Source of the DNA: a virus
Reading direction: 5' to 3' (one strand)
Length of the DNA stretch: 37,021 bases
Virus record (IMG/VR): IMGVR_UViG_3300045921_000143
Coordinates: 1-37,021 of that record
Made by a program: the position numbers and the translations under genes. Below are positions 1-10,500 of this stretch, one piece after another (within the stretch, counting starts at the first letter, position 1; every line of letters begins with the position of its first letter). The notes under the pieces are model-generated. The model was given only the letters and a program-made list of their open reading frames with translations. It ran no database searches and was not told the DNA's origin.

Positions 1-1503
1 TGTGCCTACTCTATAGTGCCCGCCCTCTATGGCAGGGCTGTGACTGTGGCCGGAGATCACGCGGACGCCAATCTTGGACAAGTTGTTCACCGTGCCCTTT
101 GCGCCGTCCGGGCCGCGGTGCCCGTGGAAGCCGCACTCGATACCCCCGATGAGGCAGGACTCGTCTGGCTTCAGGCAACGGATGTCGTCACGTTCGTCCA
201 GCTGCGACTCTAACCACAAGGCAAACGGGTCTGGGTAGCTGGCCCCACCCTCAGCTACTTTTGCCTGCTCGGCAAGGGCGGCGGCCGTCTTCAGGTAGAA
301 GACCGCGTTGGTGGGGTCTTTCCGCCAGTCCGAGTCCACCAGCCACCTACGGAAGAAGTCGTCATGGTTGGAGGCGACGACGTAGGCCCGGCGGCCCGCC
401 GACTTTTCGCGGATGAAATGCACTGCCTCCGCCACCTCTCGAGCGAAGTCGGCGCTTCCGTCTCTGTGTCTGGCGACTGCTGCAAATGGGTCATGGCGCT
501 CGTGTGGGTTGACTGCAAAGCCGTCCAGCACATCGTGCCAGACGAGAGCTTGGGGGTTCAATCTGTCGACGATGCCGCCGGGACCGAACGTGGCCTTGAC
601 CACCTTTGGGTCAACAAACCTGACATGTGTGTCGCCCATCACCAGTCCCAAAGCCGGAGGGGCAGGGCGGACCGTGCCGTCCGGCAGATACTCGGTGTCT
701 AGGTCGATGAACGAGCCATCGTCCATGGCGTTGATCTGCCGGAGGTGGAAGCGCGAGCCATCCAGCTCGACGACGCAGGCTCCAAACACGTGGTGGAACT
801 CACCCTTCTTTCCCGCCTTGCTGTCGGTGTAGTTCCGGACGGTCACCGCACCAGTCGTGGTCATGATTTTGGGCAGGGCGCCGTGCGGGGTTGCAATTGT
901 CCGCAGAGCCATTTTCGAATGGCCGAGGATGCCCGACTCGCCGTGGGTAATGCCCTCGAACCCGGATAGCGGGTGCTGGGCAGTGGGGACGGTCTTGATG
1001 TCCCCGAGCAGGATAAGGTGCTTGCTCAGACGTTTCCGCTGGTTGTGCAGGTACGGAGTGAGGGCTGGGTCCCACACCTCAGCGTTCTGCTGCGACTGAC
1101 TCCACCGGGAAGTCGGGTTCTTGTAGCGGGTCGGGATGACCACGAGGTCGGCGTCCCAGACCGAACAGTAGCCCTTCAGTGCTTCTAGGAACCCCGCGTG
1201 GACTGGCGTGGCGTTCTGAGCCGATGTCACTACGAGCCGGCGGCGAGTCAGGCTACGCTTGAACCGTGGGCGGTCGACGCGCACGTTTGTCCCGTTCTGC
1301 TTCGCCACGTACCCATCTATGGGTGTAGTTGTGCTGTAGCAGTACTTGTCCTCGCCGCCGCTCCTTGACCTGCACCCCCACCTTAATCGCCCAGTAGCGG
1401 TGCGGGCCATACGGATCATCTTGCGCCCGCAACGGGGGCATGTAGGGCGGTCGCTACCTGAGAAAGTCTGCTTCGCGCCCGAAGACTGCTGCTTGTCGGT
1501 CAT
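1..1503 (-). CDS. T5 A1-like metallophosphoesterase with N-terminal zinc ribbon (partial, C-terminus outside window)
   Basis: Open for 501 codons from ATG 1503 to the left edge with no stop, so the C-terminus is missing. The start has a GGAG box nine bases upstream and lies inside the last 50 bases of the giant gene. Seen: a four-cysteine ribbon (C22, C25, C44, C55), then a domain beginning LVVTSAQNATPVH (about residues 80-280), then a complete calcineurin-like active-site series: GDTH (D291, H293), WHDVLD (D324), SNHD (N379, H380), HGHRG (H460) and GHSHSP (H486, H488). The order and the region around GHSHSP resemble the phage family often labelled A1 after the T5 pre-early protein. In T5, A1 is needed for host DNA degradation and second-step DNA transfer. 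Inferred: a metal-dependent phosphoesterase or nuclease. Its substrate cannot be read from sequence, and the A1 name is from memory of the family. Confidence 0.8.
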   Translation of the reverse strand, partial: MTDKQQSSGAKQTFSGSDRPTCPRCGRKMIRMARTATGRLRWGCRSRSGGEDKYCYSTTTPIDGYVAKQNGTNVRVDRPRFKRSLTRRRLVVTSAQNATPVHAGFLEALKGYCSVWDADLVVIPTRYKNPTSRWSQSQQNAEVWDPALTPYLHNQRKRLSKHLILLGDIKTVPTAQHPLSGFEGITHGESGILGHSKMALRTIATPHGALPKIMTTTGAVTVRNYTDSKAGKKGEFHHVFGACVVELDGSRFHLRQINAMDDGSFIDLDTEYLPDGTVRPAPPALGLVMGDTHVRFVDPKVVKATFGPGGIVDRLNPQALVWHDVLDGFAVNPHERHDPFAAVARHRDGSADFAREVAEAVHFIREKSAGRRAYVVASNHDDFFRRWLVDSDWRKDPTNAVFYLKTAAALAEQAKVAEGGASYPDPFALWLESQLDERDDIRCLKPDESCLIGGIECGFHGHRGPDGAKGTVNNLSKIGVRVISGHSHSPAIEGGHYRVGT

Positions 1504-4500
1504 TCAGATTCGCTCCGTAGGTCTGCGTGCGCACCTCGCGCTCACGCTTGTTCCGCATGGCTTGAATCAGACCAGCGATGCTTATCGGGGCGTCTGGGTA
1601 CATCTTGTTATGCTGAACAGCCTCGCTGATGAGTTTGCCCCGTTCAGACGGGTCGGCTTTCAGGATACGTGTGACGATCTCCTGCTTATGCTCAGAGGCA
1701 AGGCGCGCCCGGCGGGTGAGGTACTCCCGCTTGTCGTAGAAGCGGGAAACCGCCGTCGGGGTAAGGCCAAGGCTCTGGGTGAACAGCTCCAGCGGGGAAA
1801 CGTCGTCCGCCGGGATGAGTACGTCGCCTCGAGTAGACGTGATGCCTTCAGTAGCAAAGCGACCAGCGCGCAGGAAGTCGCGGGCGATCTTCGGCATGAC
1901 GAACTCCAAGCCGCGGAAGAACCCACGCACGTCGCCGTTGGCAGACGCTTCCATGACCTGCTGGAAACCGCGCCCCCACTGCACGCCGATGCCGACCCAC
2001 GGTCCGCCGAACGACGTAACCGCGCTACCAAGGAATGAGTCAGCATTCTCAGGCCGCAGGTCGGCCATGAAGATGGAGCCCATCGAGAGCCGCTTCGACA
2101 GGTCGACGCCGAGCAATGCCGGGATACCCTTGGTGGCAGCCTCAGCCAGCGCCGGCGAGCCGGTGATCGCGGCGAGGTTCTTCTGGAACCACCAGTCGAA
2201 CGCCTGCCCGCTGACCGCCGACGCCGCATCGTACGGCTCGTCATCGTCGCCGAACAGCGCGAGCACCAGACCGGCAGCCCACTTAATCGGCTGGAACATG
2301 GAGCCAGCCACGCCGGCGGCAAGAGTGTGGGTGGCAAGCACGTTCAGGAAGATGCGCTTGGCCTCCTTGTCGCCCTTCGTCCACTTGTACAGGTTCATGC
2401 CCATCATGGCGTAAATGTGCTGCGGCCACTGCATGAACTGTGTTACGAGAGGAGCACCGGCACCGAGAGGCCCGTTCGTCTGGAACCACCGCGGCTTGTT
2501 GGCGCCGCCGTAATTGAACTGCGTCGTGGAGACCGCAGTCTTGGCGTACAGCGTAGCCTGCCGGTCGGCCTCAACCTCACCGGCAGCCTCTACCACCTCG
2601 TTGTACTTGAGGTCGTAGGCAGCGATGGCCACCAGCACGCGGTTGTTCACCTCGGTCAGGTGGGCCATGATGCGAGAGGCGTCGAGGAGCCGCTGGGTGG
2701 GGGATAGGTCCTGCCCCTCAGCAATGTCGCGCAGCTCTGCAATCCACGACAGGTCGATGACGTTGTTCCGACGCAGCTCGGTCAGCATGGCGATGTACTT
2801 CTCGCCCCTGCCGTCCGGCAGGCTGGAGTCGTTCCGGATCTGATCGATGATCTGGTCGATGACCGAGAACGCCTGCTCAGCCGCTACCTTGCCGGTCAGT
2901 TTGCGTGCAGCTGCAATACCGCCCTTGGAGTCGACCACTGCCTCGAGGATCCGCGACTTGATGAGGTTCTGCGCCATACCCAAGGCAGCGCCAGCGGACC
3001 GCCAGCCGTACCGGGCGGCCAGCCACGGCAGCGTGATCATCCACGGCTGGGTGGCGTTGGTCATCCAGTACGCAGGTGTGGTGAGAGAGATGAATTGCGC
3101 AAACTCCGTCCCGCGCCTCACGATCTTCACGATGTCCGGCAGCTCGGCCATTTGTTCGTCGCGCTTCTTCAGCTCGTTCACCACGTCGCCGCGGCGCACG
3201 GCCGAGATGTCGTCGGTGCCACGGGTCCGCTTGGCGAACTCATCCATATCCCGCAGGTGCCGGCCAAGCTGCCAGCCGTACTGCAGCTGTGAGGTGTAGT
3301 ACGCCGACTGCTTGGCGTAATTGGCGAAGTTCCGGTGCTGGATGTCGTAGTTCACGCCCAGCCGGTTCTTGCGGCGAATTTCGTGCTTGCGGAAGCTGGA
3401 GTCCGAAAGCGACCGCAGGTAGAAGTTCTTGATAGCCGCCTGCGCCGCCGCGTTGCCCTCCAGCCTGCCGAGAATAGAGGCAAGAGCAGAGTTCGACTGA
3501 ATCACCGCGTCTTGTGCGAACTGCGACCGGCGCTGCACGTCGGACACAGCGTCAGCGCCGTAGGTCTCCACCATCCGCTGGCGGATCTCCTCCGCCTCGG
3601 TGCGCGACTCGGCAGTGCTGAACTCCTTCTCGGTGACCCGCACTACGAACTTGTCGTCGACCGCGAAGACGCCAACATCCAGCGTCGGGTCATCGCGGCG
3701 TTTTGTCGCTGCATACGCCTGCGCTTCCTTGTTGTTGGTGAACGTCTTGCGCTCGGTCTCGCGCGACGCGTACACAACAAAGTCGCCGTAACGCATCAGG
3801 GGGAAGTAGTCACCCTGCCGCATCTCCGGCAGGCGAGCAAGCTGGTTGATCGTCGCCTTCATGTCAGGCGTGGCGAGATCGCCAAGCATCTCATTCAGCT
3901 TCTCCGGCGTGATGCCCTCGAGCTTCTTGAGCGTGAACGTATCCTCGAACGTCTCGATGTCGAGCGGAGCACCGGCGCCAGTGGCCAACACCGACCGCAG
4001 GGCGTTCTGCAGGATCAGGGTAGACTCTTCGGCAAGCGCGTTGCGGTAGTAGGCCTGCAGGTCGTCGTACATCTGTCGGTACTCTGACGGCATGGCGCGG
4101 TACCGAGCGTTCAGCTCGGCCCAGCGTTGCTGCCCTGCTGGCGTTATCAGGTGCTTGTTGCGAAGGCTGGTCACCGCCTCGCCGGGCGACACGCGATACA
4201 GGCTGGCCTCAGTGGCCACGCGCGACAGCTCGACGGCGGCTGCAGGGTTCTTCTGCTGCAGTGTGGTCCACCGCTGCACGATCTTCTCGGCGCGCTCCAT
4301 CAATCGGGAGTTCTCAGCAGCCCGCTTGAAGTACGCAGTCATGTAGTCAGTCAGCGGGTTGCCTTGCGGACCTTGGAACCCGCTGGCGTACAGATCGCGA
4401 ATCTGCTCCATGCTCATGGCGCCAAGAGGCGGCACGGCCCAATCGCGGATGCGCTTGGCCCACTTAGATATGCCAACATGCTTTTCAAGAATGGCGGCGG

Positions 4501-7500
4501 CGGGGGCACGAAGGACCGCGTCCGGTATCCGCACCTCAAGCATGTCAGTCATGTCGACCTTCTCGCCGGTGAACAGCTCATCGGTCATCGAGAAGATCAC
4601 GTCGAGCACGCTGGTATCCACCGGCTTGACAGGCTCGGGCAGGCCAAGGACCCGCCGCACCAAAGCCTTGAACGCGTCCCACGCCGACTGTACCCGTGAC
4701 CAGAGGGTCGGAGTGGTGGCAGGGGTGGGAGCCGGTACACGCTTCAAAATCGCGCGCAGCTCCAGATTCGTCCATGCCTCTGCCAAGAACTCGTCAATGG
4801 GGTTCGGCCGCCCGTCGAGCTTGGTCTTCTCAAGGCCATAGCGCACGTACTCGGTCGGTGGCAGCCCGCCCATCCTCTCCTCAAGGTACTGCCGGACGTG
4901 CTCGCGCAGGCCCGTCAGCTCAAGAGCAAACCAAGGCTTGTTGCGCAGGGCGCCGTAGGTAGCCGCGTGTGCCAGCTCATGCAGTATCGTGTAAGACCTT
5001 AGTGCGTCACCACGCGCACTGAGCCCGGTGTCCTCGTAGAACTTGAGCAGGACCGTCGGGCGCCCGTTCATGTTGCGGACGAACGCACCGGCGGCGTTCT
5101 TCTTGAGGCGGCGCCCGAAATCGTAGCGGATCACTACATCGTCGAGGTTCGACATCAGCAGGCGCTGAGCGACGGCATGGAACGGGTGACCCTTCGGTAT
5201 CTTCCGCATGAACACGTCGAGCGCATCGTTGGCCGACATGCCAGAACCGAGCTGGTTAATCGCCGCGTCAATTTCGTCGACAACCGCCGTGAACTCCTCG
5301 CTGTAAAGGTCCGGGTCGATCGCCCGCATGAACAGGTCGGTCTCCTCGTCCACCGGGGTAGACCGAGCCTTGGACTCGGCAGCGGCAAGCTGCTCACGGG
5401 CTTCAGGGCTGGCGGTCCGCCGGGCCGCGGTCACAATGCTTGGCTCCGCCGGCGGCTTGACGCTCAGCATGATCTCCTTGGCCTGCTGCTTGAGGAGCGT
5501 CTTTGCCTGCAGAGCGTCCGCCACCAGACGCACCGAACGGGACTTGTCGCCGATCTTGATGGTCCCGATGGCGGGCGTCTTGCCCTGCTGCCACACGCCG
5601 AGGGCCTGCAGGGCACGCACCATCCGCTGCTCAGCCCGCACCATGCCGTTGATCGTCGTCTTGGTGTTGCTGATACGCTTGAGGAAACGGTCAATCACCC
5701 CAGCGACACGGGAGTACAGCTCAGCCTGCTGCTGAGTGCTCGCAGGGATGACCTGCTCTGCAGTAACAGGTGTCCGCATAAAGGTCGGGGCAATGTCCGG
5801 ACGCGCCCACTGCGGCAGGGGGGCGGTGATGTCCGGGATCTCCATCTCGCGACCAAGGCGACGGAGTTCCTCCAAGGCCGTGGGGGTGTCACCGGTGAGC
5901 CTAGGCTCAACAAGCGGCACCTTCACGTCGTAACCGAATGCGCGCACGAGCGCGGTAGTATCCTTCTCCTTGCCCTTCCCCGGCTGCGCCTCAACCCCAA
6001 GCTCTTCAAGGGCCGCGAACAGCCTCTGCTCGGCGAGCCGCGCCGCTCCAGCAGTGCGAGCAGCAGCGAGGTTGTTGGAGTACCGGGTGAGCACTCCAAG
6101 CACACGACTGTTGAGGACCCGGTCACGGGCAGTCTGGGACCTTTCCTCCCGCTCAGCGGCCCTAGCGGCGACCTCCCGTGTCTCCTGTATCTGCTTGAAG
6201 ATGCTTGCAGAAGTGCCTTCACGGACGAGCGGAGAAGCGGAGACCTCCGGCGTGTACTCCTCGCCGGTAACATTGTCCACTACACCGAGCAGCGTCTCGT
6301 GCTTCAGCCGAGCCTGCTTGTCGAGGTTCTCGTCAGTGATCTTTGTGTACCGCTCCTGCCGCCGGCGCGGCTTCTGCCCCTCTGGCGGCGGCTCCGAAGA
6401 CTCCTCGTACTGCAGTACTCCGTTCTCGTCGAACGTGTAGCCAAGCTGCATGAAGTATTTCGCAGTCCGCTGCGTCAGCTCAGGAGGAGTGCGCTTGTCG
6501 CGCAGCATCCTCTGCAGGGCGTACTGAACGGAATCCATCTCGGCAACGGTGGGCTGGTAGGAAAACCAGCCGTCAACCATGAACGAGTCCGCGAACTTCT
6601 GCATGACCGGCATGACCATGTCGCGGAAGTACATGGACTTCTTCATCCCGACGTCCGTGAGCTCCCTGCCAAGCCGAACAGCAGCGACGTGCTTGGCGTG
6701 CAGGGCCGCGTCGCGGTTGGCTCTGCTACGGTCGAGCACGAACTTGCGGAACGACTGGTCGCCAGTGATCAGGCGAAGGCTGCCACGGAGTGAAGCCTTC
6801 GTGACCTTCGCGTAGCCAGCGGCGAAAGCCTCATCAGACATGCCGTTAACTTCGTCGAGGAACCCAATCAGGTCCTCGATCTGATTCAGGGCAGGCGTGG
6901 ACGGGTTGTCGGCGTTGTAGGCGAACTGTGCGTAGTCGCGCAGAGAACGCAGGTATGCCAAGGCGTACACCAGCTGGGTACGCTTGGCCCGGTCAGTTTC
7001 AGCCGGCAACACCTCTTTGCGGAACCGCGTCAGCATTTCGTCGGTCTTGGCGATAGCAGTAGCCAGTTTCGGACGCAGGCGGTTGGCCCGTGCGACCCGC
7101 TTCTTGCGCACCTCCGGCGTCTCGTCCTGCACCCGCCAAAAGTTAACCAGCACGTCAGCAGAGTAGGCAGACGTGACCTCGTAGATTTCAGCGGTCTTCG
7201 GCGTGGGCTGTGCCTTCTCAACCGCCTTGTCCATCTCCGCTATGGCGGCTTCCAAGGACAACCTCTGCAGGGGCGTGACGTCGTCACCGGCCAGCCGGAT
7301 GTTCTCGGCCACGTCGCTCAGCTTCTTGAACGCCTCGACGTACAGCTTCTTGCTGCGCGGCGCACCAAACTCGACATCCTCGGGAGCGTAGTACCCCTCG
7401 ACCATTCGCTGCTTCGCCGCCTTGCGCTCGACGGTCTTCGCGCCGGTAGGCATCTGCCCAGAGAACCCGTAGCGGTTCTTCTCGCCGGTCTGCTCGTCCC

Positions 7501-10500
7501 GCCGGAACCTCGCCTGCCGGGCGCGGCCGACGTTCTGGTTGGTCTGGTACATGACCTGAGCGCGCTGGATGATCTTGCGCTTCTGGCCCGGCGTAGTGGC
7601 ACGGTCATACAGCTGTTTGACGACATCTTTGTCGCCAGTGATGATCTGAGTTACGGAGACGTCGAACTGAATGCCCTCATTGGCAAGGGCGCTGGTCAGC
7701 TCACTGCTGAGAAGCATCTCGCCGGCTGCGGTGGCACCCTCCTCGATCTCCTGCTCAGTCAGCTTGTTGGCCTGCTTGACCTCGTCAGGAGATTCCAGTC
7801 GCAGTACACCAAGCTCCTTGAGCCGCTCAATCGGCTCGTCCTGATTCTCCTCGACAGCAGCTACTGCTTTGAGGTAGTCCTTGACGAGCTTCTGCTGAGT
7901 ATCCCTGAGCGACTCAAGCTGAGCCTCCAGCGTGGCCGCCTCATCGGACTTCTTTTTCTTGCCCTTGAGGGCAGCCAGCTGCTTCTTGACTTCTTCGATT
8001 TTGTCGTTGTTTCTGAGGACCTTGTTGCCGGCGTTGGCTACCCGTGCAGCGGCATCCTCGGGGGCACGAGCCCGGCGTGGCAAGCCAGCGATGTAGTTAA
8101 CCGCCTGAGCAAACAGCTCGTCGAGTCGGAAGAGGGCCTCGTCCTGCGCCAGCTCCTTCTCCGACGGAAGGGCGCCACGCAGGATCAGCCCCGGACGAGT
8201 GGCCAGCGTCACGAGCCGGACAAGCTCGTCCTCCGGCACGAGGTCAACAGTGTCGAACACGCTGCGACTGACGTCCTCGCCGGCAGGAATATCCAGCTGC
8301 CGCGTTTTCGCCTCCGTGGTCGCCTCTGGCGACAGCTCGGACGCTACCTCAATCGGCCGCGAGTCCACCTTCTGGGTGGCACCGCCGAGCTTGCGGGCCT
8401 TGCTGAGCGTGTCCAGAACGTCGTCAAGGCGTTCAAGCTCGATGGCGTAGCGGATGCGATCGCCGACAGTAACGAAACCCTCAACGTCATTGAGTTCGTA
8501 GATGTTCAACAAGCGGGGCTTGGCGCCCTTGCGCGGCGTCACAGACGAAGCGAGGTCAACAAGCCCACGAAGCTCCTCGAACGCATTGGCGTACAGGTCG
8601 GCATACCGGTCGTCGCGGAAAGTAAGGTCCTCCGGCGCGAAGAAACCGCCAATGCGGCGATTGGCTGCGTCACGCTGGGCCTTGGCGCTGCGAGAGAGGA
8701 GGCGGGAAGCAGCGCGGCCCGGGGTCTTGGACTTGAGGGCCTCCTGCTCCTCCTCCGGTGTAATCACACCCTTCTCAACGAGCGTGTCTGTCTGCTCGAG
8801 GAACTTGTCACGGGCCTTCGTCTCGGTCCGCTTCTTGGCGCGCTGCTTGCGCTCCTGCTCGATCAGTCGGGCACGGCGGCGGAGGGCCTGCTGAGCGGAG
8901 ATGATGACCGCCCGCTCACCGATCTCTTCAGCAAGAGCGTCGGCCTCTGCGTACGTGCCAACAAGCGTCTCACGGACGACAGCCCCGGCCGGCGTACGCT
9001 CCTGCACGACATACCTGCCAGCGAGTGGCTTCCCTGCTCCAGCACGCGTGAGGAGACCGAGGATCTCTTGCATGTCCTGACCCTCAGCCTTCAGCTCGAG
9101 GGCCATGTCGGCAGTGGGGCGGTCGCGGACAATCAGCAAGCCGCCCTTGTCGTCGAAGTTACCAAGCTGCACGCCGCGGCCACGGATGACCTCAGAGGCA
9201 CGATCGCGGTTGAGCCGGTCGATGTTGTCCCGGGACAAGTACACCCCGAGACGGTCGCTGGTCTCATCCTCCATGTCATCAAGCTGGGCCTCGATGTCAA
9301 GGAGCGGCTCGGCCGTGGGTTCGTCGGGCTGCTGCACCTTTGGGGCCGGCTCAGCCGGCTTGCGCAGTTCTGCGGTCGGCACGATGGAGAACTCCACCGT
9401 GTTGAACTCGGGGTCCATGATGTACCGGGCGAGCGCGGCCTGCGCCGAGTCGGAGTCCGGGTGCGGCTCATTCACCACCACGTTGCCGTCCTCGTCGCGC
9501 CCGATAAGCCGGTAGACGTCGGCGGTAGACCGCTGACGCCGCTGGACCATTACAGTATTTCCAGTTTCCTTGGCTCGACTCCGAAGATCCTTTGCAGCTG
9601 CTTCTGCTTCGGCAAGCGTCGGGAAAGTCTTTCGTGACTTGACTTGCCGGTCACGGTCGACAACGGAGACCTCATACTCGACCGGTGCCTGAGCGGTTTC
9701 ATCGGGCTGAGCTACCTCCTCAACGGGCTGGACACTCGGCTCCTCGGTCACCGGCGCTGGCTCAGGGCGCGGGAACGGAGCCTGATCGAAGATCCCGATC
9801 TGCCGCTCGTCAGGCAGGACGCCGGGCGGCTGTGACAGGTCGCGCTCCGGCGGCTGCGGCAGCTGGCCACGGGCGGGCGGCAGCAAGCTCATGGTGCCGC
9901 CGGGGATGGGCTGGGTCAGCTCGCGCTGCTCGGTGATCTGCCCCGGCGGCGGGCGCGGTAGGCCAAGCTGCCCCTGCCGGAGCGCCATCTGATACGGGTC
10001 GGTGCCCGGGCCGGGAGTAGACAGCTCGAAGCCGCCCTCGGGGGACGGCACGGCGGCGAACATGTCCACCTGCGCCTCGTTCGGCGCGGCGGGCGGACGG
10101 ATCTGCGGCCCCTGCTCCAACAGCTGCTGGGTGCGGGCCTCCACGGCCTGCTGCCAGCGGACCTGCGCGGCGGCGACACGGGCCTTGGCGTCCTTCGGGG
10201 CCTTGGGGGAGACGGGCTTCGGCTTGCTCTCAGCCAGCTCGGCCTCAGCCTGCGCCCTAGCGGCCGCTCGCATGGCCGCCTGATCACGCTCAGCCTGCAG
10301 CTCACCAGAGTCCTGCAGCACCACCGGTCGGCCGGTGGGGTTACCCGACCGGTCGTACGGCTGTGCAACACGTGTGGTGAACTGCTCGCGGGCGCGCAGG
10401 GCGGCGGCGACGGCGGGGTCAACTGCGTCCGCGGCGGACTGCCCGGAGGTGAACAGGTCGCCCTGTGTCTGGGTTGGTCCAACGCGGACCCCACCCGAGG

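Noticed and set aside
9-25. CACTATAG on the minus strand, like a T7 promoter core
   Set aside because: Only eight bases match, inside a conserved coding segment (GHYRVG); one chance match is expected in a window of this size.
5177-6793. 538-codon plus-strand ORF antisense to the giant gene
   Set aside because: Low-complexity Arg/Leu/His product without any motif; the opposite frame is a clear gene.
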